Assembly (NCBI GenBank): GCA_012934845.2
Contig: WNNJ02000227.1
Span: 147,906 to 211,905 of the forward strand
Reading direction: 5' to 3'
Length of the DNA: 64,000 bases
DNA from: Pomphorhynchus laevis
Taxonomy: Eukaryota; Acanthocephala; Palaeacanthocephala; Echinorhynchida; Pomphorhynchidae
The notes below the pieces were generated by a model. It was not told the DNA's origin. It made no database searches and worked only from the letters and a program-made list of their open reading frames with translations. The position numbers and the translations under genes were made by a program. Positions 18,625-29,109 of the stretch are shown in pieces. How positions within the stretch are numbered: the first letter of the stretch is position 1; each line of letters begins with the position of its first letter.

Positions 18625-19767
18625 ATGTATATAAATGAAAAATTAGAAATATTAAAACAACTTTTAAAAGATAAGCTGAAAGATCTTTATGTAAATATAA
18701 GAAATTTTTCTAAAGATATCATATGTTCAATAAATCAAAGATTGATTAACGACTATGGTATGCTAAGTTGTATAATAGACAGTTGTTGTAATACAAAATA
18801 CTATAATCGTACAATAAATGTAAATAATCACAATAAAAAATATACATTAACCATAAACTTCATTAATAAATGTATAGATAACATAAATATAGCCGGACTT
18901 ATAAATAATTCTAAAAGTAAAGAAATAATAGGGTCAGATTTAAGTAAATATATTCCTAAAATAAGGTATAAACTCCTACCACCATTAGGACGAAAAATTT
19001 GTAATTATAATAAAGAATTAAAATCAATATGTAACGATAATATTAGAAACATAATAGAAACAGAATGCAATTGTAAAAGTCTTAATTTTGATAAAATAAA
19101 TGAACATATATGTACCCATAATCTAGAATTAATTGAAAATTGTGAATTAAGAAAGCGGCTATCAAAAGGGTATAAATATAGATTAAATAATAACAACGAG
19201 AAAAATAAAATTTACAATTCGTTATATAATAACTTAAATGCTTACTTTAGTAAGCTGATTAATAGTGAAAGCTCGAATATATCTAAGATAAACATTTGGA
19301 AAGATTATATATTTGATAAAATTAAAAATAAAATGAAAATAACAAACAATTATAAAAGGAAAGATAAAATTAATAAAGATATGTATACAGAACTTACTAA
19401 ATTAAAGGATAACTATATAATAACAACTATTGATAAAGCTAGTAATAACTTTGTCTTCATATGCAAAAAGCTTTATTATGATATACTAATGAAAGAGGTT
19501 AATTCTAATGATTTAAATGTAAATCCAACATATGAACGTAGTGAGTTGAGTTTAGAAACCATTATTACAAGTCACTGTTCTATAATGTATAAAAAGGGCA
19601 TAAAGGTTGAATCAGATAATAAAACTATACTTATATTATATTGGAATCTAAAATTACATAAAAATCCAATAAAACCTAGGTTCATATGTAGTGCGTTTAA
19701 ATGTACATTAAAACAACTTTCTGTCTATATGAATAAAATACTTGAAGTAAGTAAAGCACACTTTTAA
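18625..19767 (+). pseudogene. Naiad copy 1: CxC linker and fingers part of the RT
   Basis: The longest open stretch of the element, 380 residues. It holds a Lys/Asn-rich linker (residues 1-140), the CxC motif in IIETECNCKSLNF (about residues 145-157), HICTHNLELIENCELRKRLS and SKGYKYRL (about 165-190), then RT fingers with ITTIDKASNNFVFICKKLYY (about 270-290) and LYWNLKLHKNPIKPRFIC (about 330-350). The D-K-A-xNNFVF and [KP].H[KR].P...R[FP]I patterns are those of Penelope-like RTs, which are close to telomerase RT. Codon use is as AT-rich as the surroundings. The RT continues after 19767 in another frame. Confidence 0.8.
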
Positions 19768-19789
19768 AAATATTGCAAGGTAATCGAAA

Positions 19790-20660
19790 TTAATACTGGT
19801 ATAAAACACTATTTTAGTATTAATTCTACGAAAGAATTTTTAGAACAGACAAAAGGAATAAATTTTCAAAATATAAATACATACGATTTTAGTACGCTTT
19901 ATACAAATCTAGATTTAGTAGATATTAAAAAAGCGTTAGTAAACTTAATTAATCTTATATTCGGAAAAAGAAATACATACATATGTTATAATAATTATAA
20001 CGCCTATCTAACAAAAATTAAACCATCAAGTAAATATAAATATATGGATAAAATTGAATTCATAGATTCCTTAAAAATTTTGATAAATCAAAATTATTTA
20101 AAAGTAGGGACATCTATATTTAGACAAGTAAAAGGTGTTCCAATGGGTGGTAATAGTAGCCCAATTATAGCTGACTTGTTTTTAAGCTTTATAGAATATG
20201 AATTTGTTCATAACTGTGTAAAAACTAAATCTAAACTATGTAAATATATGAAATATATGTTTAAATTAGTGAAAAAATATATATTTAATTAGTGAACACA
20301 TGTATCCAGAAAGCCTTATTCTTAACAAAACCAATATTAATGATAAAGAAGGTGTATATCTAGATATGAACATTAAATTAACATTAACTAAAACTACTAT
20401 TAATTTATATCGTAGAGATGACATATTTAAATTTACAAGAAACATATTTTTGCATGAGCATTCATGCATACATATAATATAAAATATAATACATTAAATA
20501 ATAAAATTTTAAGAATTGCAACAAGATGTAATGATATTGGCTTTCTTAAAAATCATTTAAATAATTTAATCGATACATATTTTAAACTAGGTTACAATAA
20601 AAATTACATCAAGCAGAAAATAGTGAAATATATAAATCAACACCCATAATATAAAGAATA
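19790..20660 (+). pseudogene. Naiad copy 1: RT palm, thumb and C-terminal region
   Basis: After the frame change the RT continues through motif A (INTYDFSTLYTNLDL, about 19876-19920) and motif B (QVKGVPMGGNSSPIIADLFL, about 20127-20185). Motif C is not recognisable where it should follow KYMKYMF. Downstream are NDKEGVYLDMNIKLTLTKTT, NLYRRDDIFKFTRNIFLHEHS and a TRCNDIGFLKNHLNNLIDTY end, closing near 20650. Same order and close sequence as the minus-strand copy at 50360-51220, so both derive from one family. Non-functional. Confidence 0.8.
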
Positions 20661-20781
20661 AATTTATACTCTTCAGCGGCAAATTTTTATGAATGGATAA
20701 TAAATAATATACTTTGTATTAGAATAAGATACTAGATAGTTTTATCAGAAGAAATACATCATTAGCATGTATTTGACCTTG

Positions 20782-20831
20782 CTGCTATGTTGGGTAGAGG
20801 AGTTAGGGGCCGAAACCTGATAGCATAGCAG
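20782..20831 (+). repeat. Hairpin in the Naiad 3' untranslated part
   Basis: CTGCTATG (20782-20789) pairs with CATAGCAG (20824-20831). The other Naiad copy keeps the same structure with a longer 11-bp stem (50450-50484), and a reduced version (CTGATA/TATCAG) is at 63313-63327. Conservation of pairing in three copies suggests an RNA structure used by the element, for example for template recognition. Confidence 0.7.
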
Positions 20832-21080
20832 GTTCCTCCTAATAACCTCTAATTCTTATTCTGATACAACGTTTGTTATTTATTAGCCAATTCGTAAAAA
20901 TGACGTTTATTTTAAATTTCAATTTTTTATTTTAACTTGATTTAAATTATAAAAAGTCTTATAACAATTATTTATTATTAATTATTTTTTTACATAACTA
21001 TTTAACTATTATTTTGCATTATTTTTAATTTGCAATATAAAATACTTAGACTCAGTTAGCTTATTTAATTTCTTTGTTGA

Positions 21081-22000
21081 TTTTAATAAAATAGCCAAGT
21101 TGAGCTTGACGACTTTGAATTTTTTTACAAGATAAATTATATAAATATTTTGATATTGTTGAAATAACTGTTTATCTATTTCTAATAAAAAAATTCAGAA
21201 ATAAATATTTGTATTAAAAAATACAAATATTAAATTATTTATATTAAATCGGGTTTTATTAATTTTTTAATAGATTTTATTAATTCTCATTAATTCAACA
21301 TTTTTAATTCTGCGTTTTAGTGCATCGCCGATAAAAGGATACTTTCTCAATGAATTAATTCGTACAACCTTGTAAACATCAAAATGAAATGCATTAAAGA
21401 GTAAGACAGTCGCTCCTTGCGGAATTTTATACGAAGAGCTTTCTGCGCTTTACTTTAAAGGACAGACAAGTTTGGTAGAATATACACACCCTACGGAAAT
21501 ATACAGTAAAAATAAAAATAAAATATGCACCCGCTGATTTCAATTTTTGTATAAAAATTAAAAATATAAAAATGTTAAGGAACTTAAATTTAAAATGTTA
21601 TTAGTATAAAGGTCTAAATTTTAAGAAGAATCAAATACGTAATTGTATTCTATCAATACAATGTCTTAATTAATGTTTTAATATAACTATTTGTTGCAAA
21701 ACAAGATATAAAAGCGCGAATTGGGATTAACTAATCACGAATTAGAATTTTATTAGGATTCAATCTAATCCTAATAAAATCCTAATAAAATCCTAATTTC
21801 TTACATAATGAAAAAGGAATAATAAAATTAATAACTTTATTTGTAAATTTAAAATTTACAAATAAATTTATTAATTTTTTAATTTTTAAATTTTTTACTT
21901 TTTAAAATTTAAAAATGTGTAAATTTATTTTTTTATTCAAAAGTCCATTTTGATAGAGAAAAATTAAAATAATATATATTTTTTTTAATAGGAGTATCAC
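21081..22000. other. AT-rich sequence, nothing clear
   Basis: No coding features. A short GC-richer stretch at 21310-21500 (GTAAGACAGTCGCTCCTTGC and GAAGAGCTTTCTGCGCTTTA) has no recognisable family. The block around 21740-21800 repeats AATCCTAATAAAATCCTAAT. Confidence 0.45.
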
Positions 22001-23930
22001 ATTAGATTATAAATAAGGCAAAGAGACATTATTTTTATTAAACGAAAATCCTGACAATTTAATTTTAAATTAATTTAATTAATGTAATTAATATATTTAT
22101 TTTGAAATTAAATTTGAAATTGATAATTAAATTTAATTTAATTTAAAATTAAATTTGAAATTGATTATTTGATTTTGAAACTTAATTGTTTTGTAAGTCC
22201 TCCCAAAACATGTAAACCCATGGGAGAGCTAACAAGCACTTATAAACTCATTTCTGTTTTACTATTATTTATGTTTTCTATTATGTAATTTAATTTTTTT
22301 GTAGATTTGCTAAATACGATATAAGTGTGTATAGAAAATTACGCATTAATAAATAATTCGAGTTATGTACAAACAAAATAAATATAAACTTATTTAATAA
22401 ACTTATTTTCAAATTATATAATTTAGATAGTGAATAAGGCGAAGATACATTATTATTTATTTTACAATTTTGATTTAATATTTCGATGGCACGTGGGAAA
22501 GCCATTATCAAGGATTATTTAATTGTATAATTTATCTCTTTAATTTTTAAAATAAAAATTTTTCATTTCTCATTTTTTAGAGAATCATTTTTAATCAGTT
22601 TATATTATTTTAGAAACATTGAAAATAATAAATAATCATTAAAATAATAAACAATATTTTAAAAATAGGTGTATCCAATTGTCATTAGAGTTTAAATCAG
22701 GCGAATAGACATTATTATTTATTTTACAATTTTGATCTAATAATTCGGTGGCACGTGAAATTATACAGTTTTGGATCAAAACTGTATAATTTAATTATAT
22801 TTGTTCTTTTTTTATATAGAACAAATATAAAATAAATAAAATACTTTTTATATATAATAATAAATAAATATTATTTTATTTATTTTTAATTATATTTATT
22901 TAATTATATATATTCGCATTTAATTAATTAATTTAAATCAATCATAAAATACAATCATATTATGGATGTTTCCATTACGTTAAAAGTTGAGGCTAATACA
23001 TGTAAAATAATAATTAAAGCGATTTACATAAGCTATAATTATTTACTGAAATGATAAGATCATTTCAGTAAATAAAGCAGACACTGAAATTAAATTCTCG
23101 AATGATAGCTGAAAAATTATTGCTATCATCTAATGGTTAAATAGATAGCGACTAGTGTTTTATTTTCTGTACTACTTTTAATTGTTTTTTTTATATTTTT
23201 TTATATTTTTCTATATTTTATTATGAACATATTCCACATTTTAAAATAAATATGAATGATGCAGTTGAATATTTTTCCGACATATTATCTCTTATGATGT
23301 TATCAAAATAGTATCTCTTATATGACTGGAAATGATTAAAGGAGCGAATTATTATTTACTTGTTAAAAGTTTCTGTATAAACATATTTGTTAATTTATGC
23401 ACTTAAATTACCCTTTAAGTGTCTTAAACAATAAAGACGACGTTTTTATATATGTAGTATTAGGTTAATTTATAAACTCAGAATTTGGCCATCACGCTTT
23501 ATCAACATAAAGCTAGACTTTTAATTTTTGCCTAAATGAATGCCAAATATTGTCCAAAGCAACTCAGAGTTTGACAGTAACAATATTAAACGCATCAACA
23601 TATTATAATATTTAAGATTTATAAATTAAATGAAATTATCTCTTATGATATTATCTCTAAATGATAAAATTTTCGTATTAAATTAATTAAATTTTCGAAT
23701 GATAGCTGGAAAATTATTGCTATCAGTCTATTTATAGCGACTAATGTCTATTGACTATTGTTTTGTAGAGCAAATATAAAATAATATATATTATTGTTGA
23801 TAGGAATCTCCAATTGTCATCAAATTGTAAATAAGGCGAAGAGACATTATTTTTTATTTGATTCAATATTTCGGTTGCACGTGGGCACATCATTATCAAG
23901 GATTATTCAATCGATTATTCAACCAACTAT
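22000..23930. repeat. Four diverged copies of a roughly 110-150 bp repeat
   Basis: Copies at about 21990-22045, 22425-22520, 22665-22760 and 23785-23910 share the order TAGGAGTATCCAATTGTCAT, TAAATAAGGCGAAGAGACAT, TTTACAATTTTGATTTAATA and TTCGGTGGCACGTGGG, the first truncated. A second shared block (TCTCGAATGATAGCTGAAAA, then ATTGCTATCA and TAGCGACTA) is at 23090-23155 and 23690-23745. No coding capacity. It may be a decayed tandem or nested non-autonomous element family. Confidence 0.65.
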
Positions 23931-24494
23931 TTCAATGATTTCGATCAAGTAATTTTATCGAATGAGTTTGAAATTATATTGGGAAGCACAACGACAACCA
24001 TAGAATACATATTAATGCGTAACAGCTTTATCATGCCAAGGATAATTCGTTTTGTTGTTCAACAATCGTATATCTGGTTTGGATAAGTCATATAGCTCAT
24101 CATTAACTTGCGACAATGTCTTTAAAAAAATTGAAAACGTTGCTGATTTTGGGAGCCATATGATTATCAAATGATGATGCATTTGTTTTGTCTTTCGCTA
24201 AATTGTTTCGTCATTGATTTGCTTTTAATGAGTATATTATCATTAGTTCTGTTTGATTTTCATTTAGCCGGTTAGTGAATATACCAATTGGAGACTATAG
24301 CTTTGTCAAAACAGCAAACTTTCATTGGTCAGATGTTTTTAATTTTTGTTAGAACATTAAATATTTAATAACATAAATTTCAATTTAAATCGATTTATTT
24401 CGATATTATTTAAAAAGATACTCTTTAAATCGTGTTTAAATAAAATGGTTTAATGATGCCAGAAACCTATATTTAATGAATTTAAATTTCTTAC

Positions 24495-24591
24495 ACGCTG
24501 CCTTCGCACAATGTTGTTGGAAGGGATCTTGAATTGTCGAAGGAAGAAATTTGACTTTCTGGAACAGCATTTCCTAATCGACCGTTGCTTA
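24495..24591 (-). CDS. Candidate upstream exon of the SLC4 gene
   Basis: A 97-nt open exon with acceptor TTACAAATGTAG before 24591 and donor GGCAGCGT|GTAAGA after 24495. It encodes SNGRLGNAVPESQISSFDNS followed by RSLPTTLCEGS, a low-complexity polar segment such as SLC4 N-termini have. It takes one nucleotide from the exon before (GTA, Val if it follows 26284-26347) and gives two to the next (GT+G, Val, with 11351-11415). Both joins keep the frame. Composition is clearly less AT-rich than its surroundings. It has no family motif, so it could belong to this gene or to none. Confidence 0.5.
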
Positions 24592-24629
24592 CTACATTTG
24601 TAAATGACTAAACAGTCAAAATTTTAAAA

Positions 24630-24780
24630 TTAGTAAATAATTTTCAATACTGCTTAATCATCAACGTTCGTCTAATTAGCTAATTAATAATTTTCAATAC
24701 TGCTTATTTAAAGCATAAATGCAAAGTATCATATACATCAACGCTCGTCTAATTAGCTAATTAAACATCAAAATAATAAA
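24630..24780. repeat. Direct duplication of about 75 bp
   Basis: AATAATTTTCAATACTGCTT and ATCAACGTTCGTCTAATTAG both occur twice (from about 24636 and 24689, and 24659 and 24736), the second pair with one T/C change. A local tandem duplication with an insertion. Confidence 0.7.
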
Positions 24781-25080
24781 AAAAACGTAATGGATTATGC
24801 TATCAAATATTTAATAAAATTTCGAATGCTGGCAAAGTAAAGTAATCGTATAAAAGTAGTTTACATTTTCTGCGATAGCAGCTTACTAGCATTATAATAC
24901 AAACACCAAATTGCAGTTTTTATAATTTCCGTAATAAAAAATATTTTTAATATTATATTTAAATATATTTTATATTTAATTTATATTATAAAAGATTACA
25001 CAAAAATAAAACAGCATAATTTATTGACTTATATAAAAGTTATATGAGTCGATAAAGTTATATGAATTTACTCAATTGAT

Positions 25081-25317
25081 ACCATTCCGCGTGAATTTCT
25101 TGTAATACATATAAGCCCGACGCGAAAGAATGACGACTGCCGTTTCGTCATCACAATGACTCATCAGTGCCAGATCCCTCACACTACTGGATGCAGATGA
25201 TGCATTTGCTAGTCCTCCTCTGCATCCAGTAGTGGGAGGGATCTGGCACTGATGAGTCATTGCGATGACGAAACGGCAGTCGTCATTCTTTCGCGTCGGG
25301 CTTATATGTGATTACAA
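25081..25317. repeat. Head-to-head pair of partial hammerhead-repeat monomers
   Basis: The right half (25207-25317, plus) is a partial monomer that starts with TGCTAGTCCTCC. Its first base equals the base just after the predicted ribozyme cleavage site. It ends 111 nt later at ATTACAA, the same internal point where the partial copy at 12801-12910 ends. The left half (25081-25200, minus) is an inverted partial copy. The right half keeps stem I, the core CTGATGA, stem II (GTCAT/ATGAC, loop TGCG) and GAAACGGCA, but lacks the 5' strand of stem III. So it is a ribozyme fragment that begins at the cleavage point. Confidence 0.88.
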
Positions 25318-26199
25318 TAAAGTTACATTTATGTAAAATACAGACTATTTATTATAAACTACATTAGGAAATTAATACTTAATTAAAATATTAAAGATAC
25401 TTAAAAAATTAAGATATAGTTAATCTACACAAATATACATTTGCGTATATCAAAGTATCTGTCTAAAAATTAAAAAAGAATCATCTATATCATAAAAATG
25501 ACATCTTTAAATTTACAATGAATAAATTTATCAAAGTTTGTACATTTTGGACTAACAAAGTTACAAATGTTAGATGGTAACAATTTAGCGTATTGATATA
25601 ATATCGTATAGTGCCAGATTGAGATATTAAATTTTATGAAGACTTTAAAGAAAGTACAGCAGTACTTTCTTAAAAGTACAGCAGTACTTTTAAAGTAAAT
25701 GTTTAATTAATTATTAAGTAATTTATGCTTTTAAATTAATAGTTTTACGGATTATGTAATTTGTGTTAGATGCAGATATTATAAATGTCTTTTAAGTGCA
25801 TTATTAGAAAGTAGATTTATAATTTTAATTGAAAAATTTAGTGGACTGACAAAAATATTTTGTGAATTATAAATTCTAATTATTAATTATATAATTGTTT
25901 TGTGCTATATTTAGATAATAATACGACTTCTAAAATAAAGAATTTTAAATATGTGATAATGCGGATTTTGAAGAACTACGAAATTAGTAAATAATATGAT
26001 TGGCTCTTAGATTGAGGGAAGATGACCAAACATTTTATCTTATAATTTATATGTTTTTGATTGTCTGATTTGATTAATCAACAGTTAGTAAATGATAAGA
26101 TAATTTCCAAATAGAATAATCAATTAATTACATGAGCAAAAATATAAAGACGATCGTTCGTTCGTACCTATACTACCAGCAAAAAATTTTGTTACTTAC

Positions 26200-26240
26200 T
26201 TGATCAGATTCTCTTTCGCTATTATCACTGCCACTTGTTT
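26200..26240 (-). CDS. Possible small exon with a strong splice donor
   Basis: Minus strand: acceptor TTGCGTTGTAG before 26240, 41 open nt encoding TSGSDNSERESDQ, and a perfect donor CAA|GTAAGT after 26200. It joins in frame with the exon at 26284-26347 across a 43-nt intron (G+AA, Glu). Its end phase (0) does not fit the next candidate exon at 24591, so either it is alternative or an exon is missed. An alternative reading starts at an ATG at 26256. Confidence 0.35.
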
Positions 26241-26283
26241 CTACAACGCAAGTCATCTTAATGAAAAATAAATAAAAGCATAC

Positions 26284-26347
26284 CGTTTTCGTCGCTAATA
26301 TAAAATGTTGGGCTTGGTGAATCCTGAGCGATTTCGTCAGATTTCAT
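26284..26347 (-). CDS. Candidate first coding exon of the SLC4 gene
   Basis: Reads MKSDEIAQDSPSPTFYISDE plus Asn, ending AAACG|GTATGC. The ATG at 26347 follows TTAATTAGAG, so the exon may begin with a start codon or continue from further upstream. The phase fits the exon at 24495-24591 (G+TA, Val) and, through a 43-nt intron, the small exon at 26200-26240. The content is polar and acidic, as expected for a cytoplasmic N-terminus, without a family motif. Composition contrasts with the intron. Confidence 0.4.
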
Positions 26348-27500
26348 CTCTAATTAACATTTAAATTTATCTGATTTGCTCTAAACTATAAAAATATAAT
26401 TATCATAAATAAATTATTTATAAATTAAACACCAAATGCTTAAGAATCAATTCTGAGTGGTAACGTACATAAATTATAAATTTATAATATAAATTTATAT
26501 TAAAAATTATTAATAAATAAAATCATACATTTTAATTAAATTTTTCAAATTGTTTTTTTGAAAACGAAAATTTGTTACTATTTTGTAAAATGCGGTACTA
26601 TTCAGTGAAAAGTATAATTTAATAATTGATAATAATTAAATAATTTATTAAATTATTAATCAATTAAATTAATTAAATAATTTATTAAATTATCGGGCTA
26701 GTGATGTCTGCAATTCCCATGTTTTTAGTCAGATCATTATTTATCCTCAATAAAGTAATCTTTTAAGTATTAGAAGTAACCCGGCCACTTTGATAACATC
26801 ACTACTGACAATTAATGATTCTTTGATTCGATTCCATTAAATAAATCAGGTAAGTTGGAATAAAATTAAATATATTTAAATAAATATTACTAAATAAAGA
26901 GTACATATTCCCTATTTGTAGTTTTTAACTTATTCACTTGGTGAATATATGATTCACAATCTAAATTATATATTACTTTGAAAAAAAATAATTCTTAGAA
27001 TTACTAAATATCGAACTGTTTGGTTTTTAATTAAACCATTGCGTTGACTTTAAATAATGGTAATTAACGAAAATGTTTAAAATCATGAAACATATCACAA
27101 GAAGATATACGCTTGAACCAATGAATATTGCAAGTCATAGTATTATATTTAAAAACCGCAGTGGAAAAACGTTTTATCAATTAGAATTACTAAATTGAGA
27201 TTAAACATGAATACACGATGGACGTTCTGTAAATTAAAATTTTTAAATTTATTTTAATAATATTAATATATTATTTATTTAATAGTTTAATCAATTCTTT
27301 CATGTATTAAATTTTTATTAAAATCTGGTTGAATATGTGTATTGCAATATTCTACCGGATTAATACATTTTTTAAATACCGTCTTTGTGGTTGTTTAATA
27401 GATAGTCAACAGAAGTAATAGTAAAATAATTGCACCCATAATATACTTTTAAAGTTCGTCTAATATATAATGAAAAACTAAAATCTAGTGGGCTAGCACT
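26348..27500. other. AT-rich sequence, no gene seen
   Basis: Intron or 5' flank of the SLC4 gene. A GTAGTTTTTAACTTATTCAC motif at 26920 resembles the start of the repeat listed at 27530-28242. Nothing else recognised. Confidence 0.45.
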
Positions 27501-27529
27501 GGTAATAGTTAAAGACCACATAAATACTT

Positions 27530-28242
27530 TATAAAAGGTATATTCCCTATAATTTAAAATTTTTAACTTATCCAAGCTGTGAATAAAAATGATTTATATA
27601 TGAAACTAGTGATTTTGTATGAGAATATAGTCGTCGGTTGGGAAGAATTTCTATATAAAAATATTCAGATAAATCTGAGTATTTAATTAATATAAAAATA
27701 TTTAATCTATCAGATAAAATTTAAATTTTATTTATATATAAATTTTAATTTTGGTATTATAATATGCATTGATTTTATCATATATGTGTCATACATATAT
27801 GTATATATGTATGTCACACATACCTATGTCAACTATCCGTAATATTTCTTTTCTTTTTGCTTATATATGTATTTATATATTATTTATGTATCGCAAAATT
27901 TCAGACTTTTTTTATTTTGAAAAACCACAAGTTAGTAGGTTCTCCTTGGTATTGTTAAACATCATCGAAAATATTACTTTATAAAAAGTGAATCTTCCAT
28001 ATAATTTCACATTGTTAACTCATTCCCGTGGTGAATAAAAATGATTTATATATGAAACTAGTGCTTTTGTTTGAGAATATAGTCGTCGGTCGGGAAGAAT
28101 TTCTAGATAAAAAATATTCAGATAAATTTTTGGGTATTTAATTAATATAAAAATATTTAATCTATCAGATAAAATTTAAATTTTATTTATATAAATATAA
28201 ATTTTAATTTCGGTATTATAATATGCATTGATTTTATCATAT
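27530..28242. repeat. Direct repeat of about 205-270 bp in two copies
   Basis: Copy 1 (27588-27783) and copy 2 (28039-28242) share AATGATTTATATATGAAACT, GAGAATATAGTCGTCGGT, AATATTTAATCTATCAGATA and TGCATTGATTTTATCATAT, about 95% identical by eye. A weaker match extends about 60 bp upstream of each (ACTTTATAAAA, then TTAACT). The second copy ends about 50 bp before the CR1-like LINE begins. Confidence 0.8.
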
Positions 28243-28374
28243 GCTCTCTTGTTTAAGATGTATATCCTTCAAAATGCTGGAATGTTCAAAATTTCAGTAC
28301 GAGAATACACTGGAACTAATAGAGAGGAGACAAAATTGAGAAGTTAACCTATCAATTCAGAATTTTCAAGTAGT

Positions 28375-29109
28375 GTGACACAAGCGTATGAACTGGCGGC
28401 TAAACTTTGCTCTTCGCAATCAACTCGTAACCTCTGGGGACGTCCAGAAGCTTTGTGTCGCAGTAGATCACAGACGTGCAATGTGCGCTGCTACCCCACA
28501 GAAACAGTTACAACACCATTAAATAGTATTTTTGACAACCTCAACCGGGCAAATATCAAAGTTCACTCTCCGATGGCGCCGATGTCCAAAAATGACTTCT
28601 GCAATTTTCGTGTAATGTTTTCTAATGTTCTGAGCTTACCGAATAAACTTGACAAACTGTCTCATCTAACACAGGATGAGAATTTTGATATCTTAGCACT
28701 TACTGAAACATGGCTCTCATCATCGATCAGTGATACTGAAATCGCAATACCTGGGTACAGTGTTCACAGAGCAGACAGAACTTCACGTGGTGGAGGTGTG
28801 GCCATATTTGTTTCTGATGCCCTATACAGTGAAATTCTTGAATCAACTGTTGATAACTTAACCGGTAACGAACTTGTATGGATCAAAGTAAAGTCCAACA
28901 TGAAATCGCATATTACTGTTGGTTTGTTCTATCGCTCTCCCATATCACCAACTATCGACATTATGAATTCGATCAACCGTCACTTGCATAGGAAGAGGTT
29001 ATTAATTTGCGGTGACTTCAATATGTCTCATGTAAGTTGGAATGATTATTCACAAACGGAAAACTGTGACATTGAGTCGAAATTACTTTTGGAATATTTC
29101 ACAAAATGA
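28375..29109 (+). pseudogene. CR1-like LINE: endonuclease domain
   Basis: An open stretch of 244 residues; the true start is not visible (the frame opens with GTG). Residues about 75-245 are an exonuclease-endonuclease-phosphatase fold: FRVMFSNVLSLPNKLDKLSH, DILALTETWLS (catalytic E), GYSVHRADRTSRGGGVAIFV, ELVWIKV, VGLFYRSP (Y) and LLICGDFNMSHVSW (D/N). The last catalytic block GSSDHLVLVIEL lies after the frame change, at about 29228. The enzyme cuts target DNA to prime reverse transcription. All key residues are still readable. Confidence 0.85.

Larger units (their letters stand above)
18050..21080 (+). mobile_element. Naiad-type Penelope-like element (GIY-YIG in front of the RT), copy 1
   Basis: Read in order on the plus strand: a Cys-containing start (FKCNRKN..ICDV), GIY-YIG endonuclease with VVYLIQC and YIGKT (about 18195-18250), a linker ending in basic KRKPRNHGDKRNKKN, a CxC motif (ECNCKS, cysteines at 19066-19074), then the RT and a 3' untranslated part with a hairpin. 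GIY-YIG first, CxC motif and RT after it is the permuted order described for Naiad elements; canonical Penelope elements have the endonuclease last. The element is broken in several places, and RT motif C (YIDD), which the related copy at 50360-51220 keeps, cannot be found here. The extreme 3' terminus is marked by CTTAGACTCAGTTAGCTTAT around 21050-21070. Fragments of that terminus recur at the right end of the window. Confidence 0.85.
1506..26347 (-). other. SLC4-family bicarbonate/anion transporter gene, 5' part; runs off the left edge
   Basis: Plasma-membrane bicarbonate/chloride transporters of the SLC4 family have a long cytoplasmic N-terminal domain (band 3 cytoplasmic domain) followed by a membrane domain. 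Only the N-terminal domain is in this window, as small minus-strand exons with GT-AG borders. The exons at 3274-3365, 3098-3210 and 1506-1641 join in frame and read through the family hallmark ARWIKYEEDV and on into the G-x2-L-[F/L] strand and helix that follow it in SLC4 proteins. Candidate upstream exons are at 11351-11415, 24495-24591 and 26284-26347; these three also agree in phase with one another. The exon at 11351 does not join in phase to the one at 3365, so at least one exon between them is missing from my model. The paralogue (AE-type or Na-driven) cannot be decided without the membrane domain. Introns hold two LINEs, two hammerhead-repeat loci, a Naiad element and several foldbacks. 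Confidence 0.75.

Noticed and set aside
26900-28240. Promoter or regulatory element shared by the direct repeats
   Set aside because: Only sequence duplication is visible; no recognisable promoter elements.
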